The notes: generated by a model from the sequence alone, not told the origin. DNA of 6,189 nt from an uncultured bacterium (GCA_938003515.1 CALKYL010000131.1:1-6189); one strand, 5' to 3'; positions 1 through 6,113 are shown, numbered from the stretch's first letter. Made by a program: numbers and translations.

Positions 1-196
1 GCCGCGCCAGCGCGTCGAGGTCCGGGACCGGCTCGCCGAGGTCGTCGGCGAGGTCGAGCAGCGCGCGCACCTCGCGCGCGAACGCCGGGTCGCGGGCGGC
101 GAGCGCCCGCACCGGCTCGGCGTCCGGCGCCAGATCGCCCGCGGCCAGGCGGGCCAGCAGGTCCTCGCGGGAGCCGGGCTGAGGGTCGTCGTTCAT
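1..196 (-). CDS. Partial protein, anti-sigma-factor-like N-terminus (C-terminal part off the left edge)
   Basis: The first 65 codons are present; the rest lies beyond the left edge. The ATG at 196 (minus strand) overlaps the TGA of the sigma-factor gene as ATGA. No Shine-Dalgarno sequence is visible in front of it, so translation is probably coupled to the sigma gene. The visible part is acidic and Leu/Ala-rich (begins MNDDPQPGSREDLLARLAAG) and has the pattern 'E-D-L-L-A-R-L-A-A-G-D-L ... ALAARDPAFAREVRALL'. This matches the N-terminal helix-turn-helix layout common in anti-sigma factors of the RskA/zinc-finger type, where a short 'xLLGxL' helix is followed by 'ADPxLxxEVxxL'. No HxxxCxxC zinc motif is visible in this part, and the expected transmembrane helix would lie outside the window. 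Position directly after an ECF sigma gene supports an anti-sigma role. The alternative is an unrelated hypothetical protein in the same operon. The reading frame is certain; the function is inferred. Confidence 0.7.
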   Translation of the reverse strand, partial: MNDDPQPGSREDLLARLAAGDLAPDAEPVRALAARDPAFAREVRALLDLADDLGEPVPDLDALAR

Positions 197-765
197 GGCT
201 GGCTCGCTGGCGGTTCGTCGGGCGGGGACAGGCGGCGCTTGAGCTTCTCCAGGCCGCGGTAGTAGCGCGTGCGCAGCGTCGCGATCGCTATGCCCGTGCG
301 CTCGGAGATGTTGGGGAAATCCAGGCCCTCGAAGTGCCGCATGCGGATGACCTCGGCCTCGACCCCGCCGATCTGGTCGATCGCCCGACGCAGCCGGGCC
401 GCCTGCTCCCGGGCGACGGCCTCGTCGGTCGCGCGCGGATCGGTCGGTTCGAGGTCGGGCCGGGAGGTCTCGAGGCCGCGCCGCCGGCGGTAGTGCCGCC
501 GCAGCGTGTTGATCACCACGTGGTGCAGCCAGGCGCCGAAGGCCGCCAGCCCGTGGTAGCCCTCGAGCCGCCGGAGGGCCGTGAGCGTCGCCTCCTGGGC
601 GACGTCCTGGAGGTCCTCGGCGCCGAGGCCCCCGCGCCGGGCCGCGAGGTGCTGGGCCATGCGCGGCACGAGCCGGAGCTGGCCTTCGAGCCAGGCGGCG
701 GCGCCCGGGCGCCCGGCGAGGTAGTCGCGGACGCGCGCGAGATCGGGGTGCTCGGGCGGGCTCAT
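193..765 (-). CDS. RNA polymerase ECF-type sigma-70 factor
   Basis: A 190-aa protein, a normal length for an ECF sigma factor, which directs RNA polymerase to a specific promoter set. Region 2 spans roughly residues 25-97. It includes the core-binding helix 'EDLQDVAQEATLTALRR' (about 50-66) and the -10-recognition part 'AFGAWLHHVVINTLRRHYRR' (about 75-94). An Arg/Glu/Asp-rich linker (98-122) follows. Region 4 (about 123-179) has 'EAEVIRMRHFEGLDFPNISE' and then a helix-turn-helix 'GIAIATLRTRYYRGLEKLKR' that reads the -35 element. I chose the ATG at 765 because the family homology starts soon after it. An in-frame ATG at 852 would add 29 residues, but it lies inside a palindrome and the added sequence (Arg/Pro/His-rich) does not look like sigma region 2. 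Neither start has a clear ribosome binding site. The gene overlaps the next one by 4 bases, so the two are probably co-expressed. The ECF assignment is firm; the subgroup and regulon cannot be read from the sequence. Confidence 0.93.
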   Translation of the reverse strand: MSPPEHPDLARVRDYLAGRPGAAAWLEGQLRLVPRMAQHLAARRGGLGAEDLQDVAQEATLTALRRLEGYHGLAAFGAWLHHVVINTLRRHYRRRRGLETSRPDLEPTDPRATDEAVAREQAARLRRAIDQIGGVEAEVIRMRHFEGLDFPNISERTGIAIATLRTRYYRGLEKLKRRLSPPDEPPASQP

Positions 766-848
766 GCCGGGCCAGGAGGTTAGGTGCGCGTCGGCCGGGT
801 GCAAGGCAGGGCGCGGCGGCCGGCTTGCGCGGCGAGCCAGATTCTTTA

Positions 849-865
849 CCATGCAAAGTGCATGG
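849..865. repeat. Perfect inverted repeat CCATGCA-AAG-TGCATGG, candidate operator
   Basis: The two 7-bp arms, CCATGCA (849-855) and TGCATGG (859-865), are exact reverse complements around a 3-base spacer. An overlapping CTTT (844-847) / AAAG (855-858) pair adds further symmetry. It is one of the least GC-rich spots in the window and lies in the sigma/ispH divergent gap, so a dimeric repressor or activator site is the natural reading. It also contains the upstream in-frame ATG of the sigma ORF (852, minus strand) and an in-frame ATG of the ispH ORF (862), which argues that neither is the true start. Confidence 0.55.
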
Positions 866-874
866 GCGAGGAAA

Positions 875-919
875 GTTCAGGCGAGGCACGTTCAGGCGGG
901 GCACGTTCCGGGGCGGGTC
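875..919. repeat. Three 15-bp tandem units just upstream of ispH
   Basis: The units are GTTCAGGCGAGGCAC (875-889), GTTCAGGCGGGGCAC (890-904; one base different) and a diverged GTTCCGGGGCGGGTC (905-919). They end two bases before the ispH ATG. Because 15 is a multiple of three, the ispH frame stays open through them and would encode a pentapeptide repeat of the form S-G-x-(A/G)-R. The codons used (TCA, GCA, CGT, and AGT just before) are A/T-ending types that are rare elsewhere in the window, so I read this as non-coding regulatory DNA, not as part of IspH. It could be a replication-slippage expansion or a set of spaced protein-binding sites. Confidence 0.6.
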
Positions 920-921
920 GC

Positions 922-1812
922 ATGGAAGTCCTGCGCGCCGACGCGATGGGCATGTGCTTCGGCGTGCGCGACGCGCTGCGGGTGCTCGACGGCGTCGCCG
1001 CGCCCGCCGACGTGACCATCCACGGCGAGCTGGTGCACAACGGCGAAGTGCTGGCGGACCTCGCGGCGCGCGGCTTCCGGCAGTCCCCCGAGTCCGGCCG
1101 CGGCGTGCCGGCGACGCCCGCGGTGCTCGTGACCGCGCACGGCATCAGCGAACGGGAGCGCGCGCGGCTCGTCGCGGCGGGCAAGCGGCTCGTCGACACG
1201 ACGTGCCCGCTGGTGCAGCGGGCGCACGACGCCGCGCAGCAGCTGCAGCGCGACGGCCGCCGCGTCGTGGTGCTCGGACGACGCGAGCACGTCGAGGTGC
1301 GCGGCATCGTCGAGGACCTCGACCGGGCGATCGTCGTCGAGCGGCGCGACGACGTCGCGACCTGGCCCGAACGCCGGCTCGGCGTCGTCTGCCAGACGAC
1401 GACCGCGCCCGAACGCGTCGCGGAGCTCGTCGCCGCGATCCGCGCCGAGAACCCGCACGCCGACGTGCTCCTGGTCGACACCGTGTGCAGCCCGACCAAG
1501 GCGCGCGGCGAAGCGCTCGAGGCGCTGTTGCCCCGCGTCGACGCGCTGGTCGTCGTCGGGGGGCGCGGCTCGAACAACACGCTGCGGCTGGTCGAGCGTG
1601 GCCGTCGCGCCGGGGTCGCGACCTGGCACGTCGAGAGCGAACGCGAGCTCGAAGGGCGCTGGTTCGTCGGCCGCCGGGCGGTCGGGCTGACGGCCGGCAC
1701 CGCGACGCTGCCGGCGACGGTCGACGCCGTGCACCGCTGGCTGCTGCGCCTCGCGAGAGCCGGTGCAGCAGGAAGAACGCTGTCCGACGACGTCCACGCG
1801 CGGCACCGGTAG
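922..1812 (+). CDS. ispH: 4-hydroxy-3-methylbut-2-enyl diphosphate reductase (IspH/LytB)
   Basis: IspH performs the last step of the MEP pathway in the cytosol, reducing HMBPP to IPP and DMAPP with a [4Fe-4S] cluster. The 296-aa product has the family's usual size. The three cluster cysteines are visible: Cys12 in 'GMCFGV', Cys95 in 'VDTTCPLV' and Cys189 in 'VDTVCSPT'. Substrate-binding positions are also present: His39 in 'HGELVHN', His123 and Glu125 in 'REHVEVRG', the 'CQTTT' stretch (157-161), and Ser217/Asn219 in 'GRGSNNTLRL'. Two motifs deviate from the textbook forms: the usual 'GHPEV' is 'EHVEV', and the usual 'TAGAS-T-P' near the C-terminus is 'TAGTATLP' (257-264). I chose ATG 922 because homology begins at once ('MEVLRADAMGMCFGV'). 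Upstream in-frame starts (GTG 784, which follows AGGAGG at a short 4-base spacing, and ATG 862) would add 46 or 20 unusual residues. The ribosome binding site at 922 is weak (GGGGCGGG). The secreted-protein gene follows after 26 bases. Confidence 0.93.
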   Translation: MEVLRADAMGMCFGVRDALRVLDGVAAPADVTIHGELVHNGEVLADLAARGFRQSPESGRGVPATPAVLVTAHGISERERARLVAAGKRLVDTTCPLVQRAHDAAQQLQRDGRRVVVLGRREHVEVRGIVEDLDRAIVVERRDDVATWPERRLGVVCQTTTAPERVAELVAAIRAENPHADVLLVDTVCSPTKARGEALEALLPRVDALVVVGGRGSNNTLRLVERGRRAGVATWHVESERELEGRWFVGRRAVGLTAGTATLPATVDAVHRWLLRLARAGAAGRTLSDDVHARHR

Positions 1813-1827
1813 GCACCACCGCCTACC
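1808..1827 (+). other. Intercistronic hairpin over the ispH stop codon
   Basis: GGTAGGC (1808-1814) and GCCTACC (1821-1827) are exact reverse complements around the loop ACCACC. The ispH stop codon TAG (1810-1812) lies inside the left arm, and the GGAG of the next gene begins two bases after the right arm. No T-run follows, so this is not a classical Rho-independent terminator. It could limit read-through, stabilise the ispH mRNA end, or affect translation initiation of the next gene. Confidence 0.45.
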
Positions 1828-1828
1828 C

Positions 1829-1832
1829 GGAG
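1829..1832 (+). promoter_or_regulatory. Ribosome binding site GGAG of the secreted-protein gene
   Basis: GGAG is followed by two adjacent ATG codons, at 1836 (3 bases away) and 1839 (6 bases away). Usual spacing favours 1839. This decides the start of the next gene by one residue only. Confidence 0.5.
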
Positions 1833-1838
1833 TCCATG

Positions 1839-4082
1839 ATGTCCGTCCTCGTCCGCGCTGCGGCGCTCGTCCCCGCCGTCGTCGTCCCCGCCCAGCACCC
1901 CGATCACGTCGCCGTCGGCGCCGCCGTGCGCGCGCCGGTCGCTCGCACGTCGGTGGTGCACAACGCAGGCCTGCAGCCCGACGGGCCGGGTCGCCTGCTC
2001 GGGGGCGGCGCAGCCTACCGGGTCACGTTCTCGGCCGAAGGCGCGCGCTTCGTGCCGGCGCTCGGTCGCGCGGCGCCGACGACGCAGCACCTCGGCCTGC
2101 GCCCGCTCGCGGTGCGCCGCGGCACCGAGCCGGTCGTCGCCGGCCCCCTGACCACCGCGCCGCTGCACGAACGGCTGCGCGCGCGCTACCCGCACGCGCC
2201 CTCGGTCGACGAGCGCTACGACGTCGGCGTCGACGGCGTCGAGCTGTCGTGGCGCTTCGCGACCCGTCCGCCGGGCCGCGGCGACCTGGTCGTGCGCTAC
2301 GCCCTCGACACGAGCCTGACGTCGCCGACCGTCGCGGACACCGGCGGCCTCGTGTTCGAGCTGCCGGGCGTCGGCGGCGTCTCGATCGGCGCGGTCACCG
2401 GCGTGGCCGCCGACGGCGCGACCGTCGCCGGCGAGCTGCGGGCGGCCGACGGCGTGCTCGAGATGTCGCTGCCCGCGCGCTTCGTCGACGAGGCCGCCTA
2501 TCCGATCGTGCTCGACCCCGTGATCGGCACGAAGATCGGCGTGCAGACGTCCGCCTGGGACGACGGCGAGCCCGACGCCGCGTTCGACGCGACGACCGGC
2601 TACTACCTCGTGACGTTCCTGCGCACGTTCTCCTCCGGCGACGCGTGGCCGCGCGCGCAGCGCGTCGACGCGAACGGCAACCTCGTCGGCGGCACGATCT
2701 TCTTCAACGCGGCCGGCGACTGCGGGCGGGCCCGGGTCGCGAACCTGCCGTCGCGCGACCGCTTCGGCGTCGTCTGGCAGCAGCAGGACGGCATCTTCGA
2801 CGGCATCCTGTTCGCAGCCGTCGACGCGGCGACCGGCGCGATCAGCCACACGGCGGTGCTCGCGTCGTCGACCGGCGTGCAGTTGTTCCTGGACCCGGAC
2901 ATCGGCAGTTCGTCCACGGTGCCGGCGCTCAACGACCGCGCGTTCGTCGTCGTCTACGAGGACAACATCCAGCAGGAGATCCGCGCGCGTCGGGTGTACT
3001 TCAACGCGCTGGACCAGCTGGTCGCCCCGAGCGCCTTCGCCGTGTTCGCCGACACCGGCGGACCGGTGCCGACGTCGTACAGCGAGCCGGCGGTCGCGCG
3101 CACCTCGGGCCAGACGGAGGAACTCCTGGTCGCCGTGCGCCGGTTCTCGGGGCTCGGCCCGTTCACCAGCATCTCGGTGCGGTCGATCACGACCTACGGC
3201 ACCTTCCTCGGGCCCGTGGCGTCCCTCGGCGGGTCGTCCACGGCGGCGATCGGTGCGCCCGACGTCGACGGGCAGTACGGCGCGTGGGTCGTAGCGTGGC
3301 AGCAGACGGACGGTTCGTCGCCGGCCGTCCGGTTTCGCTCGGTGCAGTTCGCCGCCTCGGGCGGCGGCTACGACCTCGGCCCGACCGGTTCGCTCGGCGG
3401 GGCGTTCGCGTCCCAGGCGTCGAGGCCGACGCTCGGCTACACCCCGGGCCGCACGTGGCTGGGCTATCGGTCCTTCACGCCGCTGTCCACGCCGTCGCAC
3501 AGCCTGATCGCGCGCGCGATCGACAGCGGCACGGCCGCGCCGTGCAACGACGTGTTCAGCGAGCCGGTCTCGAGCGGCGACACGCGCATCGTCGTCGCGA
3601 CCGCCAGCTCGGGCGGGGCCACGGCCGACGAACGCGCGCTGTGCGTCTTCGCCGAGAACGACGACGTGTTCGCGCAGCGGCTCTCGAACCACGGCACCGG
3701 CGGCTCCTACACCAACCTCGGCGGCGGCTGCGGCGCCGGCGGCACGCAGAGCTTCAGCCACAGCCCGGGCATCGGCTCGAGCGGGCTCGTCTGCACGATC
3801 TCGGGCCTGCCGCCGACCGCGATCGCGACGATCTTCAACTTCAGCGAGGCGGCCGCGCCGCTCGCCTGCGGGCCGTGCGTGTGGACGCCGTTCGCCGTCA
3901 CCCGGACGCCCGGCATCCTCTCCGGCGCCGCCGGCGTGCAGTTCCCGATCCCGTGCCTCGGCGCGCTGGTCGGCGCGCAGTTCGAGACCCAGTGGACCAC
4001 GATCGACTTCGGCCAGGCGCCGTGCCCCGTGTTCCCGGGCCTCGTGCTGTCGGACCGCGTGCGCATGACGCTGGGCAACTGA
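1839..4082 (+). CDS. Secreted protein: N-terminal beta-domain, likely seven-bladed propeller, Gly/Cys-rich C-terminal domain
   Basis: A 747-aa protein of unknown function that appears to be exported. Residues 1-19 look like a short signal peptide: one Arg, then hydrophobic 'AAALVPAVVVPA', with likely cleavage near PA|Q. Domain 1 (about 20-231) is a beta-rich module ending in 'DEAAYPIVLDPVIGT'; the 'A-Y-P-I-V-x-D-P' ending is a recurrent motif in large secreted bacterial proteins. Domain 2 (about 240-617) has about seven degenerate units of 45-60 residues with the pattern 'P-D/A-V ... (F/W)-(V/L)-V-(V/A)-(W/Y) ... I-x-x-R-x-V ... G'; clear examples are 'RDRFGVVWQQQDG', 'DRAFVVVYEDN' and 'YGAWVVAWQQTDG'. 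This fits a seven-bladed beta-propeller. Domain 3 (about 618-747) has six cysteines (631, 652, 677, 680, 706, 729) and opens with 'YTNLGGGCGAGGT'; such tails recur in planctomycete exported proteins (from memory). There is no catalytic motif and no C-terminal transmembrane helix. It may bind or display something at the cell surface, but the ligand is unknown. The start was chosen from GGAG spacing (ATG 1836 is equally possible). Confidence 0.88.
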   Translation: MSVLVRAAALVPAVVVPAQHPDHVAVGAAVRAPVARTSVVHNAGLQPDGPGRLLGGGAAYRVTFSAEGARFVPALGRAAPTTQHLGLRPLAVRRGTEPVVAGPLTTAPLHERLRARYPHAPSVDERYDVGVDGVELSWRFATRPPGRGDLVVRYALDTSLTSPTVADTGGLVFELPGVGGVSIGAVTGVAADGATVAGELRAADGVLEMSLPARFVDEAAYPIVLDPVIGTKIGVQTSAWDDGEPDAAFDATTGYYLVTFLRTFSSGDAWPRAQRVDANGNLVGGTIFFNAAGDCGRARVANLPSRDRFGVVWQQQDGIFDGILFAAVDAATGAISHTAVLASSTGVQLFLDPDIGSSSTVPALNDRAFVVVYEDNIQQEIRARRVYFNALDQLVAPSAFAVFADTGGPVPTSYSEPAVARTSGQTEELLVAVRRFSGLGPFTSISVRSITTYGTFLGPVASLGGSSTAAIGAPDVDGQYGAWVVAWQQTDGSSPAVRFRSVQFAASGGGYDLGPTGSLGGAFASQASRPTLGYTPGRTWLGYRSFTPLSTPSHSLIARAIDSGTAAPCNDVFSEPVSSGDTRIVVATASSGGATADERALCVFAENDDVFAQRLSNHGTGGSYTNLGGGCGAGGTQSFSHSPGIGSSGLVCTISGLPPTAIATIFNFSEAAAPLACGPCVWTPFAVTRTPGILSGAAGVQFPIPCLGALVGAQFETQWTTIDFGQAPCPVFPGLVLSDRVRMTLGN

Positions 4083-4089
4083 CGCCGCG

Positions 4090-4119
4090 GCCGCCGCGGC
4101 CTTGACCGGCCCCGGCGGC
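4090..4119 (+). terminator. GC-rich hairpin just after the secreted-protein gene, possible terminator or attenuator
   Basis: Bases 4090-4101 pair with 4108-4119 over 12 positions with a single C/C mismatch (4097/4112), around a 6-base loop (TTGACC). It begins seven bases after the stop codon, so the position suits a terminator. No T-run follows, which makes intrinsic termination uncertain; in very GC-rich genomes such stems may act with Rho or protect the 3' end. A second hairpin follows at once. Confidence 0.4.
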
Positions 4120-4136
4120 GCGGCGATCGTCGCCGC
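4120..4136 (+). other. Second hairpin, directly before the GT-C gene start
   Basis: GCGGCGA (4120-4126) and TCGCCGC (4130-4136) form a perfect 7-bp stem with loop TCG. Only three bases (AAC) separate it from the GTG start at 4140. It fills the place where a ribosome binding site would be, and no Shine-Dalgarno sequence is seen. It could hinder initiation, or the downstream mRNA may begin near the GTG (leaderless). Confidence 0.4.
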
Positions 4137-4139
4137 AAC

Positions 4140-6107
4140 GTGACCCCGCGCGCCCGTCTGCTGCTCTGGCTGCCCACGGCGGGGCTCGGGGTCGCGCTGC
4201 TCGCGGGCGTGCTGCGCCTCGCGTGGCGCTCGGACGACGCATACATCACGCTGCGGTCGGTCGAGCACCTGCTCGCCGGCCACGGCCCGGTCTGGAACGT
4301 CGGCGAACGCGTGCAGACGTTCACGCACCCGCTGTGGTTCTGGCTGCTCGCCGCCGGGCGTGCGCTGACCGGCGAGCACTACCTGACGACGATCGCGCTG
4401 TCGGTCGCGCTGACGCTCGCGGCGGCGCTGCTGCTCGCGCGCGCGGCCGGCCCGCTGGCCGGCGCGGTGCTGCTGCTGCTCTGCATCGGCTCGCGCACGT
4501 TCGGCGACTACGCGACCTCCGGGCTCGAGACGCCGCTGATCGCGCTGCTGCTCGTGGCGCTGGCGCGCGCGGACGCGGCGTCGCCGGACGGGCTCCGGCC
4601 CCTCGCGGTCGCGTGGCTGACGGGGCTGTGCGCGACGACGCGGCTCGACCTGCTGGCGATCGCGCTGCCGGTGCTCGTTGCGCACGTCCGCGGCGTCGGC
4701 TTCGTGCGCCGGCTGCCGGCGCTGGCGGCCGGGCTGTCGCCGCTGCTCGTCTGGACGGCCTTCGCGACCTTCTACTACGGCTCGCCGTTCCCGATCACGG
4801 CCTACGCGAAGGCGCTCGCCCCGGGCGTGCCGACGCTCGACCTCTTGGCCCAGGGCGGCCGCTACGCGCTGCACGCGTTCCTGCACGACCCGGTCGCGAT
4901 GCTCACGATCGCGGCCGGCGTCGCCGTCGGGTTCGCGCGGCGGGACCTGGGCGGGCGCGCGCTCGCGCTCGGCGCGCTGCTGTCGTGTCTCTACGTCGTC
5001 AAGGTCGGCGGCGACTTCATGGCCGGCCGCTTCTTCTTCCCGGCGTTCGTCGTGTCGCTGTGTCTGCTCGGCCGCGCCCTCCTGCGTGCGCGGGCGTGGG
5101 CGAGCTGGGCCGTCGCCGCGGTCGCCGTCGTCGCGGCGTGGCTGCCGGGCACGCCGCCGTTCCTGCGCGCGCCGGCGGCCGACGTGACCGAGCTGCCGGC
5201 GACGATGGGCATCGTCGACGAGCGCCGGGTCTACTACCGCACCCTAGGGCTGTTCAGCCCGCAGCGCGACGTGCCGACCTACGGGCTGTTCACGCGGGCG
5301 CTGCGGCGTCAGGGCCGCGAGCGCGCGGTCGTGCTCGGCTGCGGCATGGCCGGCGGCCTGCCGTACCTCGCGGGCGAGGGCTTCCACTTCGTCGATCCGT
5401 GGCTGTGCGACCCGCTGTTGATGCGGCTGCCGGTCGCCGACCCGGCGGACTGGCGCGTCGGGCACTTCACGCGCGCGATGCCCGACGGCTACGCCGAGTC
5501 GGTCGCGTTCGGCGACAACCGCATCGCGCACCCGGGGCTCGCGCGCTACTACGACGACCTGCGCACGGCGCTGCGCGGGCCCCTGTTCGCGCCGTCGCGC
5601 CTGCGCGCCGTGGCCGCCGTGCTGCTCGACCTCGCCGGCGACGGCCGAGCCGCCTACGTACGCGAACGCTATCGCGAGCCGCCTCGGCGCACGGTCGCGC
5701 TCGCCGACCTCGCCGACGAGGTCCCGGACGGCACGTTCTGGTTCGACGACGAAGGCGTGTGCTGCTTCGGACGCGGCGGGCTGCGCATCGAGCTCGGCGC
5801 GCCGCGGGCCGCGCGCGTGCTGCGCGTGTCGGTGACCGCGTCGATCCCGGTGCCGATGCGGTACACCTTCCGGTTCGAGCGCGACGGTCGACAGGTCGGC
5901 GAGGCGGCGCTGGTCGCGATGAGCACGCCGGCGCTGCCGCCGACGACCGCCGACGGCGACGCGCTGGGGTTCCTGCGCGGCTTCCTCGGCACGCACACGT
6001 TCCCGGTCGCGCTGCCCGCCGACCTGCCCGGGTTCGACGCCATCCTCGTCGACTGCGTCTTCGAGCCGTGGTTCCAGCCGGCGGTGGCCGCGGTCGTCGT
6101 CGAGTGA
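4140..6107 (+). CDS. Polytopic GT-C-type membrane glycosyltransferase, AftB/ZomB-like, with C-terminal beta-rich extension
   Basis: A 655-aa inner-membrane protein with about ten or eleven hydrophobic segments in residues 7-336, then a large region expected outside the cytoplasm (about 345-655). GT-C enzymes transfer sugars from polyprenyl-phosphate donors on the outer face of the membrane. Motifs in order: the di-acidic 'SDDAYITLR' (31-39, DD at 32-33, the usual GT-C catalytic position), 'GHGPVWNVGERVQTFTHPLW' (47-66), 'TSGLETPL' (126-133), 'TTRLD' (166-170), 'YYGSPFPITAYAKA' (212-225) and 'VGGDFMAGRFFFP' (289-301). I recognise this set from mycobacterial AftB arabinofuranosyltransferases and the related ZomB proteins. 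The outer part keeps 'DPLLMRLPVAD' (424-434), 'WRVGHFTRAMPDGYAES' (438-454) and 'LARYYDDLRTALRGPLF' (467-483), which I associate with the ZomB-type subgroup. Residues about 515-655 look like an extra beta-sandwich-like domain. The true donor and acceptor are unknown. The start is GTG 4140, immediately before the first membrane segment, without a visible ribosome binding site. Confidence 0.87.
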   Translation: MTPRARLLLWLPTAGLGVALLAGVLRLAWRSDDAYITLRSVEHLLAGHGPVWNVGERVQTFTHPLWFWLLAAGRALTGEHYLTTIALSVALTLAAALLLARAAGPLAGAVLLLLCIGSRTFGDYATSGLETPLIALLLVALARADAASPDGLRPLAVAWLTGLCATTRLDLLAIALPVLVAHVRGVGFVRRLPALAAGLSPLLVWTAFATFYYGSPFPITAYAKALAPGVPTLDLLAQGGRYALHAFLHDPVAMLTIAAGVAVGFARRDLGGRALALGALLSCLYVVKVGGDFMAGRFFFPAFVVSLCLLGRALLRARAWASWAVAAVAVVAAWLPGTPPFLRAPAADVTELPATMGIVDERRVYYRTLGLFSPQRDVPTYGLFTRALRRQGRERAVVLGCGMAGGLPYLAGEGFHFVDPWLCDPLLMRLPVADPADWRVGHFTRAMPDGYAESVAFGDNRIAHPGLARYYDDLRTALRGPLFAPSRLRAVAAVLLDLAGDGRAAYVRERYREPPRRTVALADLADEVPDGTFWFDDEGVCCFGRGGLRIELGAPRAARVLRVSVTASIPVPMRYTFRFERDGRQVGEAALVAMSTPALPPTTADGDALGFLRGFLGTHTFPVALPADLPGFDAILVDCVFEPWFQPAVAAVVVE

Positions 6108-6113
6108 CGCGCG

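Larger units (their letters stand above)
766..921. promoter_or_regulatory. Divergent intergenic control region between the sigma-factor gene and ispH
   Basis: This 156-base gap separates the proposed starts of two divergent genes, so both promoters should lie here. The stretch 841-880 is clearly lower in GC than the rest of the window (for example ATTCTTTACCATGCAAAG), which fits promoter or operator DNA. It holds a perfect palindrome (849-865) and, beside it, three 15-bp tandem units (875-919). Read on the minus strand the repeats give TGAAC, TGAAC and GGAAC, which resembles the GGAAC core of many ECF -35 elements; this is only suggestive. A weak plus-strand sigma-70-like pair is TTGCGC (825-830) and TACCAT (847-852), 16 bases apart, with 3/6 and 4/6 consensus matches. 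I cannot assign a transcription start. The region would shrink if ispH or the sigma gene used a further upstream start. Confidence 0.6.

Noticed and set aside
774..786. AGGAGG followed by an in-frame GTG (784) as the ispH start
   Set aside because: The Shine-Dalgarno match is perfect but the spacing is only four bases, and the 46 added residues have no IspH homology and cross the palindrome and tandem repeats. I kept ATG 922, but this alternative deserves an N-terminal check.
825..1835. Upstream extension of the secreted-protein frame
   Set aside because: The frame is open through ispH but translates to Arg/Ala-rich low-complexity sequence. The signal peptide and ribosome binding site place the start at 1836/1839.
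1763..4105. Second plus-strand frame overlapping the secreted protein
   Set aside because: Its translation is Arg-dominated low complexity; the competing frame has clear domains and a signal peptide.
846..4886. A 1346-codon open frame on the minus strand
   Set aside because: It runs antisense across three well-supported plus-strand genes. Its translation is Arg/Ala/Gly/Asp-rich without any domain, which is typical of the stop-poor shadow frames of very GC-rich coding DNA.
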